A DNA stretch of 64,000 nt, taken from positions 62,001 to 126,000 of the forward strand of contig JBCAZH010000002.1 of NCBI GenBank assembly GCA_038533155.1, in the 5' to 3' direction. A program made the translations under genes and the position numbers. A model generated the notes under the pieces. It worked only from the letters and a program-made list of their open reading frames with translations. It made no database searches and had not been told where the DNA came from. Below, one piece after another: positions 15,955-23,167 of the stretch (the stretch's first letter is position 1; each line of letters begins with the position of its first letter). This stretch comes from CALBPI01 sp038533155. GTDB taxonomy: Bacteria; Pseudomonadota; Gammaproteobacteria; Steroidobacterales; Woeseiaceae.

Positions 15955-17157
15955 CTACAGTCCGAGCACGTGCTTGGCGATGATGTTCTTTTGAATTTCG
16001 TTCGAACCGCCGTAGATCGATGTCTTGCGGTAGTTGAAGTAGTGCAGGGCACTCGTCGGCTCCGTCCCATCAACGAGTCGTGACGCGCCATCGAAATCTG
16101 AGCTGTACTGTTCCGGGACATACGGTAGTGCGTAGTAGCCTGCCGCTTCCATGAACAGGTTGGTTAACTGTTGCTGGATCTCGGTCCCCTTGATTTTCAG
16201 GATGGAACTCTCAGGCCCAGGTGCTTTGCCAGTAGCCACTGCAGCGAGCGTACGCAGATCGGTAAACTCAAGCGCCTTGAGTTCGATTTCCGTGCGTAAA
16301 ACCTTCTGTCGGAATCCTGGCGACTCGATCAGTGGGCGAGCACCGAACCGTTCGCTGGCTGCGAGTTTCTTAAGCTTCTTGAGTTTGAATTTCGAACGGG
16401 CGACAGCAGCGATGTTGGTTCGCTCGTGTTGGAGCAGAACCTTGCCGTATGTCCAGCCTTTACCTTCTTCTCCGACTAAGTTTTCAACCGGTACGCGAAC
16501 GTTCTCGAAGTGAACCTCGTTGACTTCGTGTCCACCCTCAATAGTGATAATCGGTCGGACCGAAATTCCCTCGGTCTTCATATCGCACAAGATGAAGCTG
16601 ATGCCCTCCTGGCGGCGGGCCACGTCTGTATTGGTGCGAGCAAGAACGAAAATCCAATCGGCGTGCTGCCCAAGCGTCGTCCAAGTCTTGGTGCCATTGA
16701 TCACGTAGTGGTCGCCGTCGCGCTCGGCGAGCGTCTTCAACGATGCGAGGTCCGATCCTGCGCCGGGTTCCGAATAACCCTGACACCACCAAACATTACT
16801 CTGCAGAATGTCTGGCAAGAAACGCGCTTTTTGCGCCTCGTTGCCGAAGGTGTAGATCACAGGGCCCACCATGTTGACACCGAACGGCACAACATCGGGG
16901 GCGTTGGCTTCTGCCATCTCCGTAGCGAACAAGTACTTCTGCACCGGTGTCCATCCGGTTCCACCGTATTCCACAGGCCAGTTGACTGCCATATAACCGT
17001 GTTTGTGGAGAATTTTCTGCCAGCGGACAAAATCGTCTTTATCCAACCGCACGTTGTTATCCATTTTCTCCCGAATATCCTCGGGATAATGGTTCGTAAA
17101 AAATTCACGAACTTGTTCGCGGAAAGCGAGATCTTCGGCAGAAAAACTGAGATCCAT
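15955..17157 (-). CDS. Acyl-CoA dehydrogenase, probable catalytic partner
   Basis: A 400-residue acyl-CoA dehydrogenase, upstream partner of the following dehydrogenase gene. It shows NWPVEYGGTGW in the N-terminal domain, the flavin-contacting CQGYSEPGAGSDLASLKT and GTKTWTT in the beta domain, LLQHERTNIAAVAR in the C-terminal helices (the Glu could be the catalytic base), and the C-terminal IYGGSNEIQKNIIAK FAD-binding segment. It oxidises an acyl-CoA to the enoyl-CoA and passes electrons to ETF; an ETF-ubiquinone oxidoreductase is encoded 22 kb away. It is divergent from moaA. Confidence 0.88.
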   Translation of the reverse strand: MDLSFSAEDLAFREQVREFFTNHYPEDIREKMDNNVRLDKDDFVRWQKILHKHGYMAVNWPVEYGGTGWTPVQKYLFATEMAEANAPDVVPFGVNMVGPVIYTFGNEAQKARFLPDILQSNVWWCQGYSEPGAGSDLASLKTLAERDGDHYVINGTKTWTTLGQHADWIFVLARTNTDVARRQEGISFILCDMKTEGISVRPIITIEGGHEVNEVHFENVRVPVENLVGEEGKGWTYGKVLLQHERTNIAAVARSKFKLKKLKKLAASERFGARPLIESPGFRQKVLRTEIELKALEFTDLRTLAAVATGKAPGPESSILKIKGTEIQQQLTNLFMEAAGYYALPYVPEQYSSDFDGASRLVDGTEPTSALHYFNYRKTSIYGGSNEIQKNIIAKHVLGL

Positions 17158-17299
17158 AGTTATGTCCAGAAAGGCCGCAGGGCGCGGGAATGGAGCGGGA
17201 ATTCGGCCGGAATGATGAACCGTTAGCCGCGGATGCGCCCCCCATCCGACGCCCGAGTATAGGAGGGAATGCTGCGCCGCACAACAGCGCGCAAATCGG

Positions 17300-17305
17300 T
17301 ATAAT
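17300..17305 (+). promoter_or_regulatory. Candidate -10 box of the moa operon
   Basis: A perfect TATAAT stands 33 bases before the moaA ATG, which has its own AAAGAGG ribosome-binding site. The implied leader is under 30 bases, too short for a Moco riboswitch. No good -35 is seen. Confidence 0.5.
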
Positions 17306-17338
17306 CCAAGAACCGGGGGTAGGCTTTAAAGAGGCCAA

Positions 17339-18367
17339 ATGACACAAGATGTCGACAATGCGACGCCTCAGGATCGTTTTAGCAGACCGATCCGAGACCT
17401 ACGTATTTCGTTGATCGACCGATGCAACTATCGATGCCCGTATTGCATGCCGAGCAGTAAGTTTGGTGACGACTACGCGTTTTTGGCACGCAGCGCACGG
17501 TTGAGTCATGACGAGATCGTGCGGTTTGCGAAGATCATGGTAGGCCTCGGTGTCAACAAACTTCGCCTGACCGGGGGCGAGCCGCTCTTGGATAAGCAGA
17601 TTGTCGAACTCGTGAGTCGCCTCGCTGAAATAGAGGGCGTTCAAGACCTCGCGCTGACGACCAATGGGCAGTTGCTCGCGCCTCGGGCGCAGGCCTTACG
17701 GGATGCCGGACTCAAGCGCGTGACGCTCAGCTTGGACTCTATTGATCCTGAGACGTTTGCATCAATGAGTGGCGGACGCGGGGACCTCGCAACCGTGATG
17801 GACGGCATCGCCGCTGCAGAAGCGGCGGGATTCGTACTTAAAATCAACACTGTTGTGCAGCGCGGTGTGAACGACGGCAGTGTGTTGGACTTGCTGGAAC
17901 ACTTTCGCCACTCGCCGCATGTCGTTCGAATGATCGAGTACATGGACGTTGGCAATCGGAATGGATGGCGACGAGATGAGGTCGTCCCGTCCGAAGAATT
18001 GCTACAAGAAATCGCTCATCGGTGGCCGGTTAGCGCACTGGAGCCCAACTACCGCGGCGAAGTCGCGCGACGCTACCGCTACAACGATGGTGGCGGCGAA
18101 ATCGGTTTTATATCCTCAGTCACTGCGCCGTTTTGTGGCGATTGCCATCGCGCTCGGCTTGCCGCCGACGGGACCCTTTACACATGTCTTTTTGCGACGC
18201 AAGGCACGCGGTTCCTCGAACCATTGCGCCGAGGTGCGACGGACGAGGAGATTGCCAACATGATCAGTCGGGTCTGGCGACGACGCGAAGATCGGTATAG
18301 CGAACAACGCGCAATGAGTGAGCAGCCTTTGCTGCCGAAGGTGGAGATGTATCGTGTCGGCGGATAA
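17339..18367 (+). CDS. moaA: GTP 3',8-cyclase (molybdenum cofactor biosynthesis protein A)
   Basis: A 342-residue radical SAM enzyme that, with MoaC, converts GTP to cyclic pyranopterin monophosphate. The N-terminal cluster motif is CNYRCPYC (Cys29, Cys33, Cys36), LTGGEPLL is the SAM-binding GGE motif, and the second Fe-S cluster is held by FCGDC plus YTC 13 residues later. The protein ends in Gly-Gly, as functional MoaA requires. It is the first gene of the moa operon, and its last 14 bases are also the first bases of moaC. Confidence 0.97.
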   Translation: MTQDVDNATPQDRFSRPIRDLRISLIDRCNYRCPYCMPSSKFGDDYAFLARSARLSHDEIVRFAKIMVGLGVNKLRLTGGEPLLDKQIVELVSRLAEIEGVQDLALTTNGQLLAPRAQALRDAGLKRVTLSLDSIDPETFASMSGGRGDLATVMDGIAAAEAAGFVLKINTVVQRGVNDGSVLDLLEHFRHSPHVVRMIEYMDVGNRNGWRRDEVVPSEELLQEIAHRWPVSALEPNYRGEVARRYRYNDGGGEIGFISSVTAPFCGDCHRARLAADGTLYTCLFATQGTRFLEPLRRGATDEEIANMISRVWRRREDRYSEQRAMSEQPLLPKVEMYRVGG

Positions 18368-18842
18368 CTCACTCTCGCATCTCGATGCCGATGGTCGACC
18401 GACCATGGTTGACGTCACGAATAAGACCGTGACGGAGCGCACCGCGACCGCGCATACGAGCGTTTTTCTGCCGGATTCGGTCATTGCCGCGTTATTGAAT
18501 GATGCGGGCGAGTTGGTGAGCAAAAAAGGTTCGGTGTTCTCGACTGCGTCGATCGCTGGCGTGATGGCAGCGAAGCGGACCCACGAGCTTATTCCTTTTT
18601 GCCATCCCCTGGGTTTGACCGGATGCGATGTCGATTTGACCTTGGATGAGAATGTAGTGTCCATCTCCGCGACTTGCCGGGTTGTTCACAAAACCGGTGT
18701 CGAGATGGAGGCATTGACAGCCGCCACCGTCGCCGCGTTGACTGTTTATGACATGTGCAAAGCCTGCTCTCACGATATAGAAATACGCGAGACGCATCTC
18801 GTTTCCAAGACCGGTGGCAAGCGAGACTTCCGCCGTGAGTAG
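18354..18842 (+). CDS. moaC: Cyclic pyranopterin monophosphate synthase
   Basis: A 162-residue MoaC, the second enzyme of Moco synthesis. Conserved elements are MVDVTNK, the HELIPFCHPL active-site segment and KTGVEMEALTA with its catalytic lysine. GTG is chosen as start: it is preceded by GGAG, and the resulting length equals the family norm. The start lies inside the end of moaA, so translation is coupled. The open frame upstream of the GTG is only a shadow of moaA. Confidence 0.95.
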   Translation: MSADNSLSHLDADGRPTMVDVTNKTVTERTATAHTSVFLPDSVIAALLNDAGELVSKKGSVFSTASIAGVMAAKRTHELIPFCHPLGLTGCDVDLTLDENVVSISATCRVVHKTGVEMEALTAATVAALTVYDMCKACSHDIEIRETHLVSKTGGKRDFRRE

Positions 18843-19428
18843 TCAACGATTGAACGCACTAATTTTGGCCGGTGGACACAGCCGTCGCATGGGCAGCGAT
18901 AAGGCCGGGATTGAAATCGACGGACAATCGCTGATTGCCCGCACATTTGTTTTGGCGTCTGAGTTTTGTGAGGTGTGCCGAGTGAGCGTGCGACCGGATC
19001 AAATGAACGATCCATTGCGCGCTGGGCTGAACCCGTTGCCAGATACTCGACCTGGCGAAGGCCCGCTGGCCGGTATCTTGGCAGCGTTTGAGTCAGATCC
19101 GACTGCAGATTGGTTGGTGCTCGCCTGTGATATGCCGGGATTGTCGCGCGAGGGGATTCAGTGGTTGGTCGATGCCGCGCGGGATATACCAGAAGCGCCG
19201 GCGGTCTCACTGACTTCGCCAGACTCCGATTTGCCAGAACCACTATGCGCCATCTGGCGGCCAGCACTGAGTGCTCCCGTTGTGGCGTCCTTGGATGCGG
19301 GTCGTCGATGCGCGCGCAAGTTATTAATCAATGCGGGCGCCGCACTGGTACCTGCGCCATCCGCGGACGTTGTTGCCAACATGAACACACCTCAGGACCG
19401 CGATGCCTGGACTGGAGCGATCTCATGA
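18835..19428 (+). CDS. mobA: Molybdenum cofactor guanylyltransferase
   Basis: A 197-residue nucleotidyltransferase that attaches GMP to Mo-molybdopterin, giving the MGD cofactor of the DMSO-reductase family. The signature LILAGGHSRRMGSDKA is at the N terminus, followed by RPGEGPLAGI and the metal-binding LACDMPGL. GTG is taken as start, overlapping the moaC stop by eight bases. Its presence between moaC and moaD suggests that a bis-MGD enzyme is a main client in this organism, though no such enzyme is in the window. Confidence 0.9.
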   Translation: MSSQRLNALILAGGHSRRMGSDKAGIEIDGQSLIARTFVLASEFCEVCRVSVRPDQMNDPLRAGLNPLPDTRPGEGPLAGILAAFESDPTADWLVLACDMPGLSREGIQWLVDAARDIPEAPAVSLTSPDSDLPEPLCAIWRPALSAPVVASLDAGRRCARKLLINAGAALVPAPSADVVANMNTPQDRDAWTGAIS

Positions 19429-19667
19429 AACAAGTGGCTGTTGAATATTTTGCACTGTTCCGAGAACGTGCGGGCTGTGCCGAAGAGGCGGTGCAAACCA
19501 CAGCGACGACCGCGGTAGAGCTGTTCAAAGAGCTCGAACATCGTCACGGCACCGACGACCCACGAGGGCATTGCAAGGTTGCGATCAACGGCGCGATGGC
19601 GGATTGGGACGATAACATCGCCGACGGAGATCGCGTTCTGTTGTTTCCACCGGTGGCTGGAGGGTAG
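19425..19667 (+). CDS. moaD: Molybdopterin synthase sulfur carrier subunit
   Basis: An 80-residue ubiquitin-like protein ending in VAGG, the C-terminal Gly-Gly that is thiocarboxylated and delivers sulfur to the pterin. The start overlaps the mobA stop as ATGA. It is followed after three bases by moaE, its partner in the MPT synthase heterotetramer. Sulfur probably comes from a cysteine desulfurase. Confidence 0.94.
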   Translation: MKQVAVEYFALFRERAGCAEEAVQTTATTAVELFKELEHRHGTDDPRGHCKVAINGAMADWDDNIADGDRVLLFPPVAGG

Positions 19668-19670
19668 CGG

Positions 19671-20132
19671 ATGTCACGCATGGTAATTTCCGACGTGTCG
19701 ATCGACCCACAGGGGTTACGCGCAGACATGGCCGATGTGCGAGCCGGTGGGTTCGTAGTGTTTGAAGGCTGGGTTCGAAATCACAATGATGGACGCGAAG
19801 TGCAGCGACTTGAGTACGAGGTCTATCATCCGCTTGCTATCAGTGAAGGTGAACGGATTATCGCCGAAGCATGTGCTGCCCACGGCGTCGTCGATGCATT
19901 CGCTGTGCACCGTGAAGGGCTGTTGGAGTTGGGGGATTGCGCGGTCTGGGTCGGCGTCGCAGCACGCCACCGCGATGAAGCGTTCGTCGCGTGTCGCGAG
20001 ATTATCGATCGCATGAAAATCGAGCTGCCTATCTGGAAGAAAGAACACTACGTCGACGGTGACTCAGGCTGGGTTAACTGCGAGCGTTGCGCGTCGCACG
20101 GTCACACGCATAAGCACACAGCAACCTCATAG
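19671..20132 (+). CDS. moaE: Molybdopterin synthase catalytic subunit
   Basis: A 153-residue MoaE that transfers sulfur from MoaD to cyclic pyranopterin monophosphate. Conserved features are FEGWVRNHNDGR, HREGLLELGD and the active-site lysine region IWKKEHY. The C terminus carries an additional CERC pair and a His-rich end (HGHTHKH), absent in E. coli MoaE and possibly metal binding. The last six bases overlap the end of the convergent MocA-like gene. moaB/mogA and moeA, needed for metal insertion, are not in this operon. Confidence 0.93.
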   Translation: MSRMVISDVSIDPQGLRADMADVRAGGFVVFEGWVRNHNDGREVQRLEYEVYHPLAISEGERIIAEACAAHGVVDAFAVHREGLLELGDCAVWVGVAARHRDEAFVACREIIDRMKIELPIWKKEHYVDGDSGWVNCERCASHGHTHKHTATS

Positions 20133-20729
20133 CTTCGATCGTACGTGCGCCAATGCGTGCGCATCGTCGACATCCCATTGCGCAGCCGGTAGTGAGACGC
20201 GGGTGACATGCCCGTCTTGTTGGACGACCGTTTTCGCCCCCTGGTCCCCGGTCAGTTGTTTGAGCGCCGGGAACGTTCTCCTGGGAAACACCACCGGCGG
20301 ACCTGCCGTGTTGCCGAACGCGCTCACGATGATCGACTCGGGTTGGTCACGAGACGCGGCGACTACAGCCGACAAATCGTCAACACGGATCAGAGGTTGA
20401 TCGATAAGCAAAATCAATACATGAGTGGCGCTCGAAGGTAATGCCGCGACGCCTTGCGCGATGCTGGCGCCCATACCTAGAGCCCATTGCGGATTGTGGA
20501 CCATCGCGCAGTCGAACTCCGCCGTTATCCGCCATGTCGACTCAAAGTGGGCGCCACTCACGACGAGGCAGTTTCGATTGCTGCTCGCTCGACCTAGCCG
20601 AAGGGCGTACTCGATCATCGGGCGACCGCCGATGGCTGTCAGCGGCTTGATTGATGGCATCCTCGTTCCGGCGCCGGCGGCCAGAATGACGCTCCATAGC
20701 TCGGTTGTGCGGGACTCCACGCTTGCCAT
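20127..20729 (-). CDS. MocA/MobA-like nucleotidyltransferase
   Basis: About 200 residues of the NTP-transferase family closest to MocA, the CTP:molybdopterin cytidylyltransferase. It has SVILAAGAGTRMPSIKPL, the WALGMGASIAQGV motif characteristic of MocA/PucB proteins, the metal site LLIDQPL, and TAGPPVVFPRRTF. MocA makes the MCD cofactor used by xanthine-oxidase-family hydroxylases, which would agree with the XdhC gene at 6.8 kb. The start is uncertain: an in-frame GTG 12 codons upstream has a GGAG but poor spacing. It faces the moa operon tail to tail. Confidence 0.82.
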   Translation of the reverse strand: MASVESRTTELWSVILAAGAGTRMPSIKPLTAIGGRPMIEYALRLGRASSNRNCLVVSGAHFESTWRITAEFDCAMVHNPQWALGMGASIAQGVAALPSSATHVLILLIDQPLIRVDDLSAVVAASRDQPESIIVSAFGNTAGPPVVFPRRTFPALKQLTGDQGAKTVVQQDGHVTRVSLPAAQWDVDDAHALAHVRSKL

Positions 20730-20797
20730 TCTTTGAGGTTGGCCGCGATCTCGTGCATGGTGCACGCTCCACGGCGTTCTATTCGTAGGTTGTCAGT

Positions 20798-21265
20798 TTG
20801 GTCAAGATAGCATCAGTTGCCGATGCCGTAGCCCTCGTGGGTCAGGAAATCGGCGTTTCCAGTTGGTACGAGGTCACGCAGCGGGACATCGATCTGTTCG
20901 CAGAGGCGACGGGGGACAACCAGTGGATCCATGTCGATCCTGAGCGTGCAGCCAAAGAGTTACCGGGAGGCAAGACGATCGCTCACGGCTATCTGACACT
21001 CGCTCTTATCCCAAAACTGACCAGCGAGTTTGTGGAATTTCAGAATCTTGAGCGCACGATCAATTTCGGCTGCAATAAGGTGCGTTTTTCGGCGATGGTT
21101 TGTGCCGGCGAAGCGGTTCGTATTCGGACCCGGATTGCGCAAGCGCGTAAACGGGCCGGCGCCTTATATCTGGTCAGCGAACACGCCATCGAATTGAAGG
21201 GCGCGCGCAAGCCGGCCTGTACGGCCGACACCATCGGGTTGTATTTTCTCAGCGAGTCCTCGTAG
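20798..21265 (+). CDS. MaoC-like (R)-specific enoyl-CoA hydratase
   Basis: A 155-residue single hot-dog-fold protein of the MaoC/NodN type. The active site is ATGDNQWIHVDPERA, with the catalytic Asp and His of the hydratase-2 motif, and HGYLTLALIPKL is the second conserved helix. It hydrates trans-2-enoyl-CoA to (R)-3-hydroxyacyl-CoA or acts on related thioesters. The only usable start is TTG, because a stop lies four codons upstream and no ATG or GTG follows soon; AGG precedes it at about nine bases. It ends three bases before the convergent inositol-phosphatase-like gene. Confidence 0.85.
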   Translation: MVKIASVADAVALVGQEIGVSSWYEVTQRDIDLFAEATGDNQWIHVDPERAAKELPGGKTIAHGYLTLALIPKLTSEFVEFQNLERTINFGCNKVRFSAMVCAGEAVRIRTRIAQARKRAGALYLVSEHAIELKGARKPACTADTIGLYFLSESS

Positions 21266-21268
21266 ACA

Positions 21269-22159
21269 CTAGCCGTATGCACCGCTGCGTTGAATGGACT
21301 CGACCAGTGCTTCATGCAGGGCGGGCGTTCGGGTGACCAAAAGATCGGCCCTTCTTTCGGGATCAAATTGGTCGAACGCGTTCAGAGAGGTTCCGTCCGG
21401 ACGGGTTGCTTTTCCCCCTAAACGGGTAACGGCGAACGCGGTCGCGCCAACATCCAGCAGCGCGCAGTCGAGCATCAGATAACCACTGAGTTGACCGGTA
21501 AAAAGGCTGTTCAGTGCGCAGCGTGAATCAGAAGGATCATAGTCTGCGCTGAAATCGAAAATGGGTTGGATCGCCGCGACCGCATCGATCAGTCTCGGAG
21601 GACATTGGTAGACGCCGAGCGGCGCAGCTTCTTGTGTGACGACCTCGAGGGGTTCGGCGTTGCGCAAATCGGCGCCTGTGAGTACAAAACTTGGCGCGAA
21701 CAAGCTGCTGCCATAGAGGCGCGACAACGCGGGATGATAGCTCAGCGTTGCAATGATTGACCCACGCCAACGCAGCGAGACCAGCAAGTCGAACCAAGGG
21801 CTGTTGTCGCGGTACAGGCGCGTGCCGTTGATCGGATCGAGCATGACACAAGCATCAGCACCTGTAGGAAAGTACGGGGTGTTGCTTGTCGCCGCGTGTT
21901 CCTCGCCGTAAAAGTCCCAACCCGGCAGCTTGGCCAGCACAACCGCTTCGATAAACTGCTGTACGCCAATGTCCGCGTCCGTCAAAGCGGATTGCCAAGC
22001 GTCCCCTGTCTTGGGTTCGGCACGGTGCCGAAGGCGGCCTTGCAGGCTTAGCGCATACTGTCCAGCCGTGACCAGCGATGGCACTAAGCAATCGATAAAT
22101 CTGAGACTCGCGCGGTGAGCAGCCGTGCGGTTCGACGTCGCAGCTACCGACATGGTCAC
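21269..22159 (-). CDS. Inositol monophosphatase-family protein with altered metal motif
   Basis: A 296-residue member of the IMPase/FBPase/CysQ superfamily. It retains GEEH (85-88) and a C-terminal LLDVGATAF in place of WDxAA. The signature DPxDGT reads DPINGT, so the second metal-binding Asp is Asn111. This predicts reduced or altered metal use and perhaps a non-phosphatase role. It starts with GTG overlapping the nitrilase stop (GTGA), or with an ATG two codons later. The tight coupling to a nitrilase suggests a common pathway, but none is known to the annotator. A canonical paralogue, suhB, is at 54 kb. Confidence 0.75.
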   Translation of the reverse strand: MTMSVAATSNRTAAHRASLRFIDCLVPSLVTAGQYALSLQGRLRHRAEPKTGDAWQSALTDADIGVQQFIEAVVLAKLPGWDFYGEEHAATSNTPYFPTGADACVMLDPINGTRLYRDNSPWFDLLVSLRWRGSIIATLSYHPALSRLYGSSLFAPSFVLTGADLRNAEPLEVVTQEAAPLGVYQCPPRLIDAVAAIQPIFDFSADYDPSDSRCALNSLFTGQLSGYLMLDCALLDVGATAFAVTRLGGKATRPDGTSLNAFDQFDPERRADLLVTRTPALHEALVESIQRSGAYG

Positions 22160-23112
22160 CCGCTCTCTAGATCGGTGGAAACCGGGTCATCGGAGAACTG
22201 CGCTGCCGCGAGCCGTTGACGGTTCACGCTGAGTGCCAACACATCCGGTCTCGCATAGTGCCCACTTGGATCGAAGTTTTGTCGTTCCTCCAAGACTCGA
22301 GCCAGATCGAGGTCAACGGTGAATACGCCCGACTCATTGACTATCGGCTCGAGCAGCCAGTCGCCGTCCGGCGCCGCGACACATGACCCACCATTAGCGA
22401 GCGTCACATCACCATGCCACGTCTCATCTGGTGTCGAGGACGAGGCGAGATCCTCGCGCCGCATTAGCCCAGAAACGGATACCACATAGCTTCTTGATTC
22501 ACGCGCGATGAATCGGGTGATCCATTCGGTGTTGACCCGATTGCCTGGCCATACGGCAATGTGAAGATTCACGCCCTGTGCGTACAGCGCGGCCCGCGCC
22601 AGTGGCATCCAGTTTTCCCAGCAGTTTAATCCCCCGACTCGAAAATCGCCGAGATCGTGGGCAACCAATCCTGCGCCGTCACCCGGCGACCAAACCAACC
22701 GCTCCTCGTACGTTGGCATCAGTTTGCGATGCACACTCGCGATCTCACCATGCGCATCGATGTACACGAGAGAGGCGTAAAGGCTGTGCCCACCGCGGTG
22801 CTGTGGCCGTTCCATGATTCCGAGGTATACCGCGAGATTTAAAGATGCGGCCCGTTCCTGAATGCTCTTCAAACCGCCAGACTCAATATCAATGGCGGCG
22901 CGCAAGTAACGTGCGTACCAGTCCTTTTGTCGGGCGGAGTCGAATCTCGCGCCATCGGTGCGTTCGACCCAGAAAGGATATCCCGGCAGCAGGCCTTCGC
23001 CGAAAACAATCAAATGCGCGCCTTTGGCTGCCGACATAGCATCTAGAATCCGTGCTTCGGTTGCTTCGCGGTCCAGCAATACCGGCGCAATCTGCGCGAG
23101 TGCGACTTTCAT
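22156..23112 (-). CDS. Nitrilase-superfamily hydrolase (nitrilase branch)
   Basis: A 318-residue carbon-nitrogen hydrolase with the complete catalytic set: Glu39 in FGEGLLPGYPFW, Lys130 in HRKLMPTYEER and Cys164 in GLNCWENWMPLAR. The CWENWMP surroundings are those of true nitrilases and cyanide-type enzymes, not of the amidase branches, so hydrolysis of an organic nitrile to the acid and ammonia is the best guess. The ATG is supported by GGGGAG eight bases upstream. It is the first gene of a two-gene unit with the altered IMPase homologue and is divergent from uup. Confidence 0.88.
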   Translation of the reverse strand: MKVALAQIAPVLLDREATEARILDAMSAAKGAHLIVFGEGLLPGYPFWVERTDGARFDSARQKDWYARYLRAAIDIESGGLKSIQERAASLNLAVYLGIMERPQHRGGHSLYASLVYIDAHGEIASVHRKLMPTYEERLVWSPGDGAGLVAHDLGDFRVGGLNCWENWMPLARAALYAQGVNLHIAVWPGNRVNTEWITRFIARESRSYVVSVSGLMRREDLASSSTPDETWHGDVTLANGGSCVAAPDGDWLLEPIVNESGVFTVDLDLARVLEERQNFDPSGHYARPDVLALSVNRQRLAAAQFSDDPVSTDLESG

Positions 23113-23149
23113 ATCAATTTCTCCCCGCACACCAAATCAGTGCGACGTA

Positions 23150-23163
23150 CGCAGTATACTGCG
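23150..23163 (+). promoter_or_regulatory. Palindromic -10 region directly before uup
   Basis: CGCAGTATACTGCG is a perfect 14-base palindrome containing a TATACT -10 box whose predicted start point falls on or next to the uup ATG. No ribosome-binding site fits between, so a leaderless transcript is possible. The same CAGTATACTG core precedes the first gene of the window. Confidence 0.4.
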
Positions 23164-23167
23164 CCGC

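Noticed and set aside
17312..17338. Moco riboswitch before moaA
   Set aside because: The leader implied by the TATAAT box is under 30 bases, too short for the known Moco RNA element.
22958..23167. Upstream extension of uup
   Set aside because: It runs antisense through the nitrilase start, and the ABC-F N terminus begins at 23168.
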